NCBI RefSeq assembly: GCF_002954685.1
Contig: NZ_MSCN01000001.1
Coordinates: 2,250,429-2,314,428, forward strand
Reading direction: 5' to 3'
Length of the DNA: 64,000 nucleotides
Origin: Polaribacter porphyrae
Lineage (GTDB): Bacteria > Bacteroidota > Bacteroidia > Flavobacteriales > Flavobacteriaceae
The number at the start of each line of letters is the position of its first letter. Position 1 is the first letter of the stretch. Shown one piece after another: positions 1 to 8,954 of the stretch. Both the position numbers and the translations under genes were made by a program. The notes under the pieces are model-generated. The model worked only from the letters and a program-made list of their open reading frames with translations. It was not told where the DNA came from and searched no databases.

Positions 1-1
1 A

Positions 2-751
2 TTATTACAGTTTGCATATTTCAATAGAACTAAAGGTGGAGTAATTGGTTTAGATGTTGTGGATGAAATGTTAGAAGCATCTGCAAAAAACTTTAAAGTT
101 GCAGAAGAACAAAACGATTGGTTTAAATCTGATTTTGTAGATTTACGTAAAGGTGATGCCATGGATTTACCTGTTGAAGATAATTCAATTGATGTTGCTG
201 CACAAAATTGTTTATTCAATATTTTTAAGTCAGATGATTTAAAAAAAGCGATTGCAGAAATGTACCGTGTTTTAAAACCTCATGGACGTTTGGTAATGAG
301 TGATCCTACTTGTGAGCAACCCATGAATGACGAATTAAGAAACGACGAACGTTTACGTGCTTTATGTTTAAGTGGAAGTTTATCGATTGCAGATTATGTA
401 AAAGCATTAACAGATGCTGGTTTTGGTACGATAGAAATTAGAGCCAGAAAACCTTACAGAATATTAGATCCAAAAAATTATCCAACTGATGAATTGATTT
501 ATATAGAATCAATTGAAGTTGCTGCAATAAAAGACCCAATGCCTGCAGATGGTCCTTGTATTTTTACAGGAAAAGCCGCTATTTATTATGGTGATGAAGA
601 TTATTTTGATGACGGTTTAGGACATACTTTATTAAAAAATCAACCTTTGGCAATTTGCGATAAAACTGCTGCTGCTCTAGAAAGTTTAGGTAGAGATGAT
701 ATTTTCTTCTCTCCTTCTACTTTTCATTATGATGGTGGTGGATGTTGTTAA
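2..751 (+). CDS. arsM: ArsM-like arsenite SAM methyltransferase, 5' end outside window
   Basis: The 3' part of a class I SAM-dependent methyltransferase. The frame is open from the first bases of the window, so the internal GTG at 59 is not the start. Visible are the end of the SAM-binding motif (Gly-Leu-Asp), a GDAMDLP acidic loop, a YRVLKPHGRLVMSD motif, a conserved Cys in AQNCLFN, and a C-terminus ending FHYDGGGCC. A Cys-Cys tail after a glycine run is typical of the ArsM group linked to arsenosugar synthesis, where cysteines bind trivalent arsenic. The enzyme would methylate arsenite in the cytoplasm. The neighbours (rhodanese, TIGR04282-type glycosyltransferase, nucleoside phosphorylase) fit this. 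The usual radical SAM partner ArsS would be expected just upstream, outside the window. Confidence 0.78.
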   Translation, partial: LLQFAYFNRTKGGVIGLDVVDEMLEASAKNFKVAEEQNDWFKSDFVDLRKGDAMDLPVEDNSIDVAAQNCLFNIFKSDDLKKAIAEMYRVLKPHGRLVMSDPTCEQPMNDELRNDERLRALCLSGSLSIADYVKALTDAGFGTIEIRARKPYRILDPKNYPTDELIYIESIEVAAIKDPMPADGPCIFTGKAAIYYGDEDYFDDGLGHTLLKNQPLAICDKTAAALESLGRDDIFFSPSTFHYDGGGCC

Positions 752-783
752 CCATCGCAGATGGATTTTATAAAACAAAAATT

Positions 784-1278
784 ATGAAAAGATTATTTAT
801 ACTTTTTTTAATAATCAGTTCAACTGCATTTGGGCAAAAAAAACTAGATAAACTACTAAAAAAATGGAACTTAAAAGGAGTTCCTTATATGTCTGTAGAA
901 ACTTTAGCATTACCAAAAACCAATGCTATATTATTGGATGCAAGAGAACAAAAAGAGTATGAGGTTAGTCATATTGAAAATGCAATTTGTGTAGGATATG
1001 ATAAATTTAATTTGAAGAAAACTTTAACGAAACTCCCAAAAGACAAAAATGCTAAAATTGTGGTGTATTGCTCTTTAGGGATTCGTTCTGAAGTAGTTGC
1101 AGACAAACTTATAAAAGCTGGCTATACTAATGTTTATAATTTGTATGGAGGAATTTTTGAATGGAAAAATGCCAACTTTCAAGTAATTGACACTATTGGA
1201 AAACCTACAGAAAAAGTACACACTTTTAATAAGGACTGGAGCAAATGGTTAAAAAAAGGTGTGAAAGTGTATGAATAA
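784..1278 (+). CDS. secreted rhodanese-like domain protein
   Basis: A single rhodanese domain behind a signal peptide (MKRLFILFLIISSTAFG, cut before Gln). I chose the ATG at 784 because it opens directly on this signal peptide; the frame is open back to an ATG at 742 that overlaps the upstream gene and would add 14 hydrophilic residues. The catalytic loop reads YCSLGIRS, with Cys as the persulfide-forming residue, followed by AGYTNVYNLYGGIFEW, a standard rhodanese ending. Rhodaneses move sulfane sulfur or reduce arsenate- and selenate-like substrates; here a periplasmic role is indicated. Its place between the methyltransferase and the glycosyltransferase suggests a link to arsenic-sulfur chemistry, but that is inference. 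Confidence 0.8.
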   Translation: MKRLFILFLIISSTAFGQKKLDKLLKKWNLKGVPYMSVETLALPKTNAILLDAREQKEYEVSHIENAICVGYDKFNLKKTLTKLPKDKNAKIVVYCSLGIRSEVVADKLIKAGYTNVYNLYGGIFEWKNANFQVIDTIGKPTEKVHTFNKDWSKWLKKGVKVYE

Positions 1279-1361
1279 GTTTTAAGTAAGCAGTTGCAGT
1301 TTTCAGTACTTATTGGTATAAAATAAAACTTTACGACTTCTATACTTTGCGAGAAAAAAAT

Positions 1362-1973
1362 ATGAATAAAAATCTTCTACTAATCTTCACAAGAAACCCA
1401 GAATTAGGTAAAGCAAAAACACGTTTAGCAAAAACAGTTGGGGATGAAACTGCTTTAGAAATCTATAAATTTTTACTTGATAAAACACAAGAAATAGCAT
1501 CAAAAGTAAATGCAGATAAAGCTGTTTATTATTCTGTAAAAATTAGAGAAAATGATATTTGGGATGAATCTATTTATCAAAAACACCAACAAGTTGGCGA
1601 AGATTTAGGCATACGAATGCAAAATGCTTTTAAAAACGGATTTGATGCTGGTTATCAAAAAATACTAATTATTGGTAGTGATTTATACGATTTATCATCA
1701 GAAAACATAGAAAAAGCATTTATTGAATTGGATGATAATGATGTGGTAATTGGTCCTGCAGAAGATGGAGGTTATTACCTTTTAGGGATGAAAAAGCTCT
1801 ATAAAAATGTCTTTGAAAATAAAGAATGGGGAACAGAAACCGTTAGAAAAGATACGTTACAAGATTTAATTGATAAAAAAGTGAAATTATTAGAAGTTAA
1901 GAACGACATAGATGTATATGAAGACATCATCCATATTCCAGAAATTATGGAAACGTTCATCAACTCTAAATAG
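1362..1973 (+). CDS. TIGR04282-type glycosyltransferase of arsenosugar clusters
   Basis: A small (about 204 aa) GT-A-fold nucleotidyl/glycosyltransferase-like protein. The N-terminus LLIFTRNPELGKAKTRLAK is the signature of the TIGR04282 family (DUF2064, first described next to radical SAM and selenodomain genes and now assigned to arsenosugar synthesis). The middle has IIGSDLYDLS (the Asp of the metal site) and GPAEDGGYYLLG, also typical. Start: ATG at 1362 opens the conserved N-terminus; an in-frame TTG at 1347 would add five residues. It probably adds the glycerol or sugar group to the dimethylarsinoyl-ribose core, in the cytoplasm. Family assignment is confident; the exact reaction is inferred from the neighbours. 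Confidence 0.8.
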   Translation: MNKNLLLIFTRNPELGKAKTRLAKTVGDETALEIYKFLLDKTQEIASKVNADKAVYYSVKIRENDIWDESIYQKHQQVGEDLGIRMQNAFKNGFDAGYQKILIIGSDLYDLSSENIEKAFIELDDNDVVIGPAEDGGYYLLGMKKLYKNVFENKEWGTETVRKDTLQDLIDKKVKLLEVKNDIDVYEDIIHIPEIMETFINSK

Positions 1974-1979
1974 TTTACA

Positions 1980-2681
1980 ATGAAAACACTTCTACTTACC
2001 GCTTTTTTAAGCTTTACTTTTTTACACATTAATGGACAATGTTCTGAAAATGCAACAAATTTTGGCAACAACACCTCAACTCCTTCATATAATATTGCAG
2101 GAGATATTGAAGTTGTTTTAAATACAAATAATTCAGTTACCATTAATTTTGGAAGCAATTTTAGTACAGCTTCTGGGCCAGATGTAAGATTATATTTGAT
2201 AAAATCTGAAGGTAAATCTATTGCTGATTTAAAAAGTATAAACCCTACAACTTTAGACAATATTTCTTTTGGGTTGATTGGTTTTTCTGGAACTCAAAAT
2301 TATACAGAAACCATTCCTAATGATGTTGACATATCAGAATACGACACTGTCTTTTTCTATTGTTTGCAGTTTACAGCTTTTTGGGATTTGGGTACTTTTA
2401 CACCATTTAGTGCTAATAGTTGTTCGGTTTTAGATGTAGATACTTTTACAGTTGATGAAATTTCTTTTTATCCAAATCCTGCAAAAAATCAAATACAACT
2501 TTCAAATATAGATGGTGTTTCTGCTGAAATCCGTATTTTTAACCTTTTAGGAAAACAGGTTTTTCATCAATCAAAAATTTCAGAAAAAACAATTGATATT
2601 TCTTCTTTTAATAAAGGGATTTATTTGGTTAAAATTGATGTTGATGGAAAATCAAAAATGCAAAAATTAGTTATTCAGTAA
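1980..2681 (+). CDS. DM13-like domain protein with T9SS type A sorting domain
   Basis: A secreted protein of 233 aa. Residues 1-20 are a signal peptide (ending HINGQ). Residues about 40-150 look like a DM13 domain: an acidic strand region, SGPDVRLYL, GTQNYTETIP and VFFYCLQF, where the Cys is the putative redox or ligand residue. Residues about 160-233 are a type IX secretion C-terminal domain, with FYPNPAKNQIQL, VRIFN-like RIFNLLGKQV and GIYLVKI. It should therefore be exported through the outer membrane by T9SS and anchored or released there. It starts 6 bp after the glycosyltransferase and is likely co-transcribed with it. DM13 is a pattern call from memory (moderate); the sorting domain is clear. 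Confidence 0.75.
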   Translation: MKTLLLTAFLSFTFLHINGQCSENATNFGNNTSTPSYNIAGDIEVVLNTNNSVTINFGSNFSTASGPDVRLYLIKSEGKSIADLKSINPTTLDNISFGLIGFSGTQNYTETIPNDVDISEYDTVFFYCLQFTAFWDLGTFTPFSANSCSVLDVDTFTVDEISFYPNPAKNQIQLSNIDGVSAEIRIFNLLGKQVFHQSKISEKTIDISSFNKGIYLVKIDVDGKSKMQKLVIQ

Positions 2682-2685
2682 AACT

Positions 2686-2748
2686 GTCATTGCGAGTTTA
2701 CGAAGCAATCTCTTTATAAACAGATTGCTTCACTCCGTTCGCAATGAC
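2686..2748. repeat. double palindromic intergenic repeat (63 bp)
   Basis: Two nested perfect inverted repeats. The outer arm GTCATTGCGA (2686-2695) pairs with TCGCAATGAC (2739-2748), and the inner arm GAAGCAATCT (2702-2711) with AGATTGCTTC (2722-2731). The shape and higher GC are those of a dispersed REP-like palindrome of the kind seen between genes in flavobacteria. It lies between the T9SS protein and the phosphorylase and could act as a weak terminator or mRNA stabiliser. It has no U-tract. No second copy is in this window. Confidence 0.7.
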
Positions 2749-2762
2749 TAATTAAGGTTATT

Positions 2763-3581
2763 ATGAACAGACAAAACCAACTACAAGAAACAATTGATTT
2801 TTTAAAAGAAGCAGGAATTACAAATCCAGAAATCGGAATTGTATTAGGTACAGGATTAGGGAAATTAGTGGATGAAATATCCATAGAAAAAGAAATTGCG
2901 TATGCAGATATTCCTCATTTTCCTCAAGCCACTGTTGAGTTTCATTCAGGTAAATTAATTTACGGAGAATTATCCCAAAAAAAAGTATTGGTAATGTCTG
3001 GTCGTTTTCATTTGTATGAAGGTTACAATCCTTGGGAAGTTACTTACGGAATTAGAACAATGCACGGTTTAGGAATTCAAAATTTATTGATTTCAAACGC
3101 TGCTGGAGCCATCAACCTAAATTATAAAAAAGGTGATTTAATGTTGATTGAAGATCATATTAATCTTCAAGGAAGTTCTCCTTTAGCATTTCAAGGAGCA
3201 AATACTTTTGGGAATATTTTTGCTGATATGCTAGAACCGTATTCAAAAACTATCAACAGTAAAATTGCAGAAATTGCTAAAACTCATAATATACAATTGC
3301 ATGAAGGTATCTATGCAAGTGTTTTAGGCCCACAATTAGAAACCAGAGCAGAATACAGAATGCTGCAAATTTTAGAAACAGATGCTGTAGGTATGAGTAC
3401 AGTGCCAGAAGTTATTGTAGCTAAACAACTCAACTTGCCTTGTGCTGCTATTTCTGTATTAACAGATGAATGCGATCCTAAAAATTTACAACCAGTAGAT
3501 ATTGCAGAAATTATTGCAATTGCTGGTAAAGCAGAACCTAAAATGATTGCTTTGTTTAAGGAGGTTATAAACATTATTTAA
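2763..3581 (+). CDS. purine-nucleoside phosphorylase (trimeric, inosine/guanosine type)
   Basis: 272 aa, normal for the PNP-I/MTAP family. Landmarks in order: IGIVLGTGLGKL (phosphate-binding loop, about residues 26-36), VEFHSGKL (catalytic His region), MSGRFHLYEG, LLISNAAGAINLNYKKGDLMLIEDHIN (base and phosphate site), VLGPQLETRAEYRML and MSTVPEVIVAKQLNLPC (ribose site). It cleaves purine nucleosides with phosphate to base and ribose-1-phosphate in the cytoplasm. In an arsenosugar cluster the natural substrate may be the 5'-deoxy-5'-arsinoyl adenosine made by the radical SAM enzyme; that is inference from position, and general purine salvage is the alternative. Confidence 0.9.
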   Translation: MNRQNQLQETIDFLKEAGITNPEIGIVLGTGLGKLVDEISIEKEIAYADIPHFPQATVEFHSGKLIYGELSQKKVLVMSGRFHLYEGYNPWEVTYGIRTMHGLGIQNLLISNAAGAINLNYKKGDLMLIEDHINLQGSSPLAFQGANTFGNIFADMLEPYSKTINSKIAEIAKTHNIQLHEGIYASVLGPQLETRAEYRMLQILETDAVGMSTVPEVIVAKQLNLPCAAISVLTDECDPKNLQPVDIAEIIAIAGKAEPKMIALFKEVINII

Positions 3582-3591
3582 TAAAAAAATA

Positions 3592-4989
3592 ATGATAAAT
3601 CTAAAAACAGAAAGAATTGCAGTTCATAATTGTGCCTCAATTTTTTCTGATTTTGGCTGGATTTTCAGGGAACAATCAATAGGAGATTTTGGAATAGATG
3701 CCATTGTTGAAACACAATCAAATTGTAGTCCATCTGGAAAATTAATAGCTCTTCAAATAAAAGGAGGTAATAGTAATTTTTATCAGACTAAATCTTCATT
3801 AATTTTTTATTTTTCTCATTCGCATTATTTGTACTGGAAAAATTACAGTCTACCAGTATTTTTAATATTACATGATTCAAATAATACTATTTATTGGCAA
3901 TTATTCTCAAAAAAGAATATAAAGAAAACAAGAACTAGGTGGAAATTAATTATTCCTAAAACGAATCTATTAAAAGACTCAAAACTACAAATAGATAAGA
4001 TATCTGAAAAAAAAGCAATCAAGAGGAAAAAGAATCTAAGAAAAGTAAAAACGACAAAAAAAAATAGAGACTTTATTTACTTTTTAGGAGATAAAAATAG
4101 TTTGTGTTTATCAATAAATAAGGAAAAATATCAAATGAGTTTTGACTTCAATTATAATCCAAGAAATAATGGGAATTATAAATTAAAAAAACTTAATAAT
4201 GATGATCCCTTTTATTCCACTCTCAAAAATTTTGAAAAAATTATAAACAAAAAAATCTATTCGAAAGAAAAAAATCTAGAATTATCTCTTCTTAAAATCA
4301 TAGGAGGTAATATTGAGTTTTTAAGAAGTAATATCTGGAATAGGGAAAATTATTCAAATAATATTCCTTCTTATGAAGATTTCATGCTGGCTTTTGAACG
4401 TTATTCAGGGTTAAAAAAGTCAGAGTACCAAACGAATATAAGTGATGGTTTTATTTATATTTATTCAGAAGATGATAAAACATTTGAAATACATACTTTA
4501 GAAAGTAGGCAAAAACAAATTCAAAATTTCATTTTAATGTCAGATTTTGAGTTTATAAAGGTTTTTACTAGTTTTTCTGCTTGGTCAGAAATATACATGG
4601 ATTATGGAGGTATTCATAAGCATAATTTTATACCACTATTTTTAAATATATGGGATTATTACTGGAATAATGAATATGAAATGTCAAAAAAACTTAATAC
4701 TCCTACAAATAATATTGATGAACTTAAAAATAGCTATCGTAAAAAATATAAAGAATTTAAAAAATTATACAACAAGTCAGAAAACATAATAGAGTTATCA
4801 TTTGACTTTAGTTTTGACTTTTTTTACCCTGCATCAATTATTGTTATGTATCAGGTATTTGGCGAAGAAATACTTTCTTTATATAGTGGGATAGAATTAT
4901 CAGAAGAAGACTGGGTTGAAGTAGATATTTCCCAAACAGAAAATTGGGAATATGAACCCTCATTCTTTATACGTCAACAAAACACGTAG
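3592..4989 (+). CDS. DUF4365 domain protein (PD-(D/E)XK nuclease-like)
   Basis: 465 aa. The first about 130 residues match the DUF4365 pattern: [22 protein letters not shown] followed by [11 protein letters not shown]. Asp36 with Gln55-x-Lys57 (QIK) form the D...QxK motif of the PD-(D/E)XK nuclease fold; Glu27 may be the distal acid. The rest is charged, Lys- and Asn-rich and not recognised. DUF4365 proteins are common in defence islands, alone or with partners. This one starts 10 bp after the phosphorylase and sits inside an otherwise metabolic cluster, so it looks like an insertion that kept the operon direction. Function as nuclease is inferred from the fold. Confidence 0.7.
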   Translation: MINLKTERIAVHNCASIFSDFGWIFREQSIGDFGIDAIVETQSNCSPSGKLIALQIKGGNSNFYQTKSSLIFYFSHSHYLYWKNYSLPVFLILHDSNNTIYWQLFSKKNIKKTRTRWKLIIPKTNLLKDSKLQIDKISEKKAIKRKKNLRKVKTTKKNRDFIYFLGDKNSLCLSINKEKYQMSFDFNYNPRNNGNYKLKKLNNDDPFYSTLKNFEKIINKKIYSKEKNLELSLLKIIGGNIEFLRSNIWNRENYSNNIPSYEDFMLAFERYSGLKKSEYQTNISDGFIYIYSEDDKTFEIHTLESRQKQIQNFILMSDFEFIKVFTSFSAWSEIYMDYGGIHKHNFIPLFLNIWDYYWNNEYEMSKKLNTPTNNIDELKNSYRKKYKEFKKLYNKSENIIELSFDFSFDFFYPASIIVMYQVFGEEILSLYSGIELSEEDWVEVDISQTENWEYEPSFFIRQQNT

Positions 4990-5009
4990 TTTCAGCTCAA
5001 TTATTTTCT

Positions 5010-5963
5010 ATGAAACCATACTTCAAATTCTTCATTCTAGAAAAAACAAAAGCTTCATCACTTCAAGAAAAAGAAGTAATTCAAAGCTTATGGAGTGGTT
5101 ATGGTAAAATTAAACGTTTCCTATTGGAAGGAAGTGATTTAAAAAGCGTCGTTGTTAAAAATGTACAACTCCCCAAAAAGAGTAATCATCCAAGAGGTTG
5201 GAATTCTGATATTAGTCACCAAAGAAAACTAAAATCTTACCAAGTAGAAAGTAATTTTTATAAAAATTATAGTAAACAAAGTATCGCTCGTTTGCCAAAA
5301 TGTTTTGCAATCGAACAAAAAGATGATGAAGTTTTAATGGTGTTAGAAGATTTGGATGCTGCTGGTTTTCCTATAAGAAAACAAAACGTAAGTTGGTCAG
5401 AAATTGAAAGTTGTTTAGAATGGGTGGCGAAATTTCACGCTAATTTTTTGGGTAAAGAACCAATTGGCTTATGGAAAGTTGGGACTTATTGGCATCTAGA
5501 AACCAGACCACAGGAGCTAGAAGTATTAGATGATGTTGTATTGAAAAAAACGGCTACTGCAATTGATAAGAAATTAAGTAATTGCAAATACAAAACTTTT
5601 GTTCACGGAGATGCAAAATTGGCAAATTTTTGTTTTTCTAAAGATGGAAAAGTTGCTGGAGTAGATTTTCAATATGTTGGTGGTGGTTGTGGAATGAAAG
5701 ATGTGGCCTATTTTATTGGAAGTTGTTTGTATGAAGAAGATTGTGAACGCTTGGAAAGTAAAATTTTAGATACATACTTTAGCCATTTACACAACTCTTT
5801 AGGAGAAAAAAATCAAGAATTAGAAAAAGAATGGCGTGATTTATATCACGTAGCTTGGGCAGATTTTCATCGTTTTTTAAAAGGATGGAGTCCAGAGCAC
5901 TGGAAAATTAATTCTTATAGTGAACGAATCACAAAACAAGTTATTAGTAATTTATGCAACTAG
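5010..5963 (+). CDS. small-molecule phosphotransferase (choline/ecdysteroid-kinase-like fold)
   Basis: 317 aa of the aminoglycoside/choline kinase superfamily. The catalytic Brenner motif is HGDAKLANF (His199-Gly-Asp201), and the metal-binding Asp is in VAGVDFQY (Asp219), followed by [13 protein letters not shown] as in the EcKinase group. The N-lobe has the ATP-anchoring stretch VVVKNVQLP. It transfers phosphate from ATP to a hydroxylated small molecule in the cytoplasm; the substrate cannot be read. It overlaps the next gene by 10 bp, so kinase and phosphatase-fold enzyme are translationally coupled. In this context the substrate might be an arsenosugar alcohol or a lipid head group, which is speculative. 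Confidence 0.75.
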   Translation: MKPYFKFFILEKTKASSLQEKEVIQSLWSGYGKIKRFLLEGSDLKSVVVKNVQLPKKSNHPRGWNSDISHQRKLKSYQVESNFYKNYSKQSIARLPKCFAIEQKDDEVLMVLEDLDAAGFPIRKQNVSWSEIESCLEWVAKFHANFLGKEPIGLWKVGTYWHLETRPQELEVLDDVVLKKTATAIDKKLSNCKYKTFVHGDAKLANFCFSKDGKVAGVDFQYVGGGCGMKDVAYFIGSCLYEEDCERLESKILDTYFSHLHNSLGEKNQELEKEWRDLYHVAWADFHRFLKGWSPEHWKINSYSERITKQVISNLCN

Positions 5964-6784
5964 ATTTTCAAATACTTACAGATATTGCTATAAGAGCAGC
6001 TTTAGAAGCAGGTAAAATCATTCAACAGTCCATAAATAAAGAAGTTATTGTTGAAAAAAAAGAAGGAGGAAATACGTATGCATCACAAATAATTACAACT
6101 GTTGATAAAGCTTGCGAAAAAGTGATTTTATCTCATCTTTTACCTACTTGTAAAACATTTGATATTGCATTATTATCAGAAGAAACTGAAGATGACAAAA
6201 GTAGATTTGAAAAAGATTTTTTCTGGTGCATAGATCCTATGGATGGTACTTTGGCTTTTATAAACAAACACGCTGGTTTTTCTATTTCTATTGCATTAGT
6301 GGCTAAAGATGGAACTCCACAAATTGGAGTAGTTTACGATCCAAGTAGAAAGAATTTGTATTATGCCATAAAAGACAAAGGTGCTTTTAAGAATAGAAAA
6401 CCTTGGAAACTAAAAACACCTAATCAACATCTTACTTATATAACTGATAAAAAGCTATCAAATACACTGAATAAATCGAAAATTAAGGAAATTTTGAATG
6501 ATAAAACAATTGCTTTAGGAGTATCAGAATATAAAGAAATTTCTGGAGCAGGTGCTGTTTTAAATGCAATATTTGTTGCCGAAAACACACCAGCAATGCT
6601 TCTTAAACTGCCTAAAAAAGAAAAAGGTGGTGGTTCTATTTGGGATTTTGCAGCTACTGCTTGTATTTTTAAAGAATTGGGTTTACAGGCTGATGATTTT
6701 AGTGGTAATCCATTAGAATTGAATAGAAAAGAAAGTACTTTTATGAATCATCAAGGTGTATTCTACTTAAGTTTTTTAATATAA
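5954..6784 (+). CDS. inositol monophosphatase family protein (CysQ/BPNT-like)
   Basis: 276 aa. The family's metal-binding motifs are present: LLSEET (Glu of motif A), [12 protein letters not shown] (DPxDGT, motif B) and [16 protein letters not shown] (WDxAA, motif C). The sequence [23 protein letters not shown] is typical of the bisphosphate nucleotidase/IMPase family. It hydrolyses a phosphomonoester (inositol phosphate, 3'-phosphoadenosine 5'-phosphate, or a sugar phosphate) using Mg2+. The start overlaps the upstream kinase. CysQ for sulfate assimilation is the common alternative, but no sulfate genes are near, so the substrate stays open. Confidence 0.8.
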   Translation: MQLDFQILTDIAIRAALEAGKIIQQSINKEVIVEKKEGGNTYASQIITTVDKACEKVILSHLLPTCKTFDIALLSEETEDDKSRFEKDFFWCIDPMDGTLAFINKHAGFSISIALVAKDGTPQIGVVYDPSRKNLYYAIKDKGAFKNRKPWKLKTPNQHLTYITDKKLSNTLNKSKIKEILNDKTIALGVSEYKEISGAGAVLNAIFVAENTPAMLLKLPKKEKGGGSIWDFAATACIFKELGLQADDFSGNPLELNRKESTFMNHQGVFYLSFLI

Positions 6785-6981
6785 TAAAAAAACTTAAGAT
6801 ATTACCAAATTCGAACTCGAATAAACTTTCCTTTTCCAAGTTTGATATCAAAGTACAGACCATAAAAACCCAGAGCATTTAATTTATATAGTAACTTATA
6901 CCACAACATTTATCTTGTAATTTTAATTAAATCTAGTTTCTTGTTACAAGATAGTTAAAAAAGAAACATAAAAACGTATAT

Positions 6982-7012
6982 TTTGATGACGATAGAACTC
7001 TTCGTAAATTTG
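6982..7012 (+). promoter_or_regulatory. Bacteroidota promoter for the hydroxylase gene
   Basis: A TTTG at 6982-6985 (-33 box) lies 19 bp before TAAATTTG at 7005-7012, an exact match to the -7 consensus TAnnTTTG. The expected transcript start is about 7 bp downstream, at or just before the ATG at 7021, so the mRNA would be leaderless or nearly so. Confidence 0.7.
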
Positions 7013-7020
7013 TAGTCCAA

Positions 7021-7902
7021 ATGAATAAATATTTAGAAATCATAAAATCTTCCTATTCCGATTATTGGAATTATCTTAAAAATTCTGTTTTAATGGATTT
7101 GAATTGGGAGAACTATTTCTATGGATTAATCGTAATTTCTTTAGTAGTTTGGGGTTTAGAAGCTGTTTTTCCTTGGCGTAAAAACCAATCACTTTTTAGA
7201 AAAGATTTTTGGTTAGACACCTTTTACATGTTTTTTAATTTCTTTTTATTGAATTTAATTGTGTTGATTGCTTTATCTAACACTGCTGAACAAGTTTTTA
7301 ATGATATTTTAAACGTGGTAGGTTTGTCTGTTTCCAGTTTTCAAATTATTGATATCAATACATTTCCTTACTGGTTACGTTTGTTTACTTTTTTTGTAAT
7401 TATCGATTTTATACAATGGTTTACACATACTTTATTGCATAAGTATGAGTTTTTATGGAACTTTCACAAAGTGCATCACTCTGTAAAAGAAATGGGTTTT
7501 GCTGCACATTTACGTTATCATTGGATGGAACCTGTTATCTATAATTCTATGAAATATATTCCACTTGCAATTATGGGTGGTTTTACTGCACAAGATGTTG
7601 CTGTTATTCATTTTTTTAATATTACAATTGGGCATTTAAATCATGCAAATATTAACTGGGATTATGGTTTTTTAAAATACATCTTTAATAATCCTAAAAT
7701 GCATATTTGGCATCATGCAAAAGAGTTGCCAAAAGACAGAAAAAATGGTGTTAACTTTGGAATTACCTTAAGTATTTGGGATTATATTTTTAAAACCAAC
7801 TACATTCCACATTCTGGTAGAGATATAGAAATTGGTTTTGAAGGTGATGAAAAGTTTCCTAAAAAATTTACAAAGCAAATAACCTATCCTTTTGTAAAAT
7901 AA
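7021..7902 (+). CDS. sterol desaturase / fatty acid hydroxylase family membrane protein
   Basis: 293 aa with about four hydrophobic segments in the first 220 residues. It carries the histidine clusters of integral membrane di-iron hydroxylases: HTLLH (His136, His140), HKVHH (His149, His152, His153), HLNHAN, and HIWHHAKE near the C-terminus. Such enzymes use O2 to hydroxylate or desaturate lipids, sterols or carotenoids, and a few cleave alkylglycerols. It has its own promoter but follows the arsenosugar-type cluster, so a lipid-tailoring role there is possible. The substrate cannot be read from the sequence. Confidence 0.88.
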   Translation: MNKYLEIIKSSYSDYWNYLKNSVLMDLNWENYFYGLIVISLVVWGLEAVFPWRKNQSLFRKDFWLDTFYMFFNFFLLNLIVLIALSNTAEQVFNDILNVVGLSVSSFQIIDINTFPYWLRLFTFFVIIDFIQWFTHTLLHKYEFLWNFHKVHHSVKEMGFAAHLRYHWMEPVIYNSMKYIPLAIMGGFTAQDVAVIHFFNITIGHLNHANINWDYGFLKYIFNNPKMHIWHHAKELPKDRKNGVNFGITLSIWDYIFKTNYIPHSGRDIEIGFEGDEKFPKKFTKQITYPFVK

Positions 7903-7907
7903 AAAAA

Positions 7908-7966
7908 CTGCCTAAAAAAATTAGGCAGCTATTTAGACTTGATAAGTATCCCCCAATACTTATTTT
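7908..7966. terminator. two hairpins in a convergent gene gap
   Basis: The hairpin CTGCCTAA / TTAGGCAG (7908-7915 with 7921-7928) is flanked by A-runs on its left, so it has a U-tract when read on the minus strand. A second hairpin ATAAGTAT / ATACTTAT (7942-7949 with 7956-7963) is followed by TTTT on the plus strand. Together they probably end transcription from both the hydroxylase gene and the facing phosphatase gene. Confidence 0.65.
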
Positions 7967-8056
7967 GCAAATATATTAGAAACTTATTACTTTTTTGCTC
8001 TTTATTCAGACTTTTTTTAATTTCTTTTTAGATTTTTTTAATTTTTAAAATTAAAA

Positions 8057-8788
8057 TCATTTGTTTCTTCCTTTTTCATTAGGATATAAAGAGGGTAAAT
8101 CATCACTTTGAAAAAATGCTTTAGTATCTATATTCATAGCAGTTAATTTTCCTGTAAAAGCAGCTCCAGTATCAACATTCCATACATTTATTGCATTCAT
8201 TGGTTCAGTTTCTCCATAATTTATTGTTGGTGTATGCCCAATGTAGATTTCATTATAATGTCTTAATCTTTTAGGATATAAATTGTTATTAAGATCTATC
8301 TTTTTATCCATTACCAAAGCCATTTCCCATAAAGTTCTGTCTGTGCAAAAATTATGTGTGTATGTTTCTTTTTCTACACCATGCATAGAAGTGAAACCTG
8401 CATGCAAAAATAATCTGTTCTTTTCATCAATAAAATACATGTTCATATTTTCAAAGAAAATTAAATGTTGCTTTTTTTCATCATCTGTAAAGCCTTCATA
8501 ACTTTCTATGGTTTCTTTACCTCCATGCAAATACCAAGATGTATTTACATCGCTTTTATCTTTTAACCAATTTTGGCACCAAACATCATGGTTTCCTTTA
8601 ATGAAGGTACAAGTAATTTTTTTTGATACATTCATTAAAAACTCAATTACTTGTGCAGATTCACTCCAACCATCTACATAATCGCCCATAAAAATGAGCC
8701 TATCTTCTTCTTGTAATTCTAATTTATTTAAAACTTGGAGTAACGCTTTTAAACCTCCATGAATATCGCCGATAGCAAAAGTTCTCAT
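8057..8788 (-). CDS. PPP-family metallophosphoesterase (serine/threonine phosphatase-like)
   Basis: About 243 aa. I chose the ATG at 8788 because it opens directly on MRTFAIGDIHGG; the frame extends to 8827 but adds only basic residues. The calcineurin-type dinuclear metal motifs are GDIHGG (residues 7-12), GDYVDG (about 33-38), KGNHD (about 61-65), a His in LHAGF and GHTP near the end. The family includes protein serine/threonine phosphatases and Ap4A hydrolases (ApaH-like), and the sequence does not separate them. It is cytoplasmic and monocistronic, convergent with the hydroxylase gene. Confidence 0.85.
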   Translation of the reverse strand: MRTFAIGDIHGGLKALLQVLNKLELQEEDRLIFMGDYVDGWSESAQVIEFLMNVSKKITCTFIKGNHDVWCQNWLKDKSDVNTSWYLHGGKETIESYEGFTDDEKKQHLIFFENMNMYFIDEKNRLFLHAGFTSMHGVEKETYTHNFCTDRTLWEMALVMDKKIDLNNNLYPKRLRHYNEIYIGHTPTINYGETEPMNAINVWNVDTGAAFTGKLTAMNIDTKAFFQSDDLPSLYPNEKGRNK

Positions 8789-8954
8789 TAAAATTCTTTT
8801 TTTAACAAATCTAGTTGTTTTCTGCACTTTATAAAGAAATAACTATTAAGTTAAGTTTAAAATTTACTGAATTCTACACCTTGTATGTCTTTTAAAAAAT
8901 GAAAGATAATGCAATTGCAGACGAATTTACCCTAAAAAGTAATCTGATTTTTGA

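Noticed and set aside
59..61. GTG as the start of the first methyltransferase
   Set aside because: The frame is open to the window edge and encodes the SAM-binding motif upstream of this GTG, so the gene is simply cut by the window.
742..783. Longer start for the rhodanese gene
   Set aside because: It would put 14 polar residues before a clean signal peptide and overlap the methyltransferase gene; the ATG at 784 is better.
1341..1349. A promoter before the TIGR04282-type gene (ATACTTTG)
   Set aside because: The box differs from TAnnTTTG at the first two positions and the gene is likely served by read-through from upstream.
1799..2260. 153-codon minus-strand open frame
   Set aside because: It lies across two well-supported plus-strand genes and its translation has no domain pattern; a shadow of coding bias.
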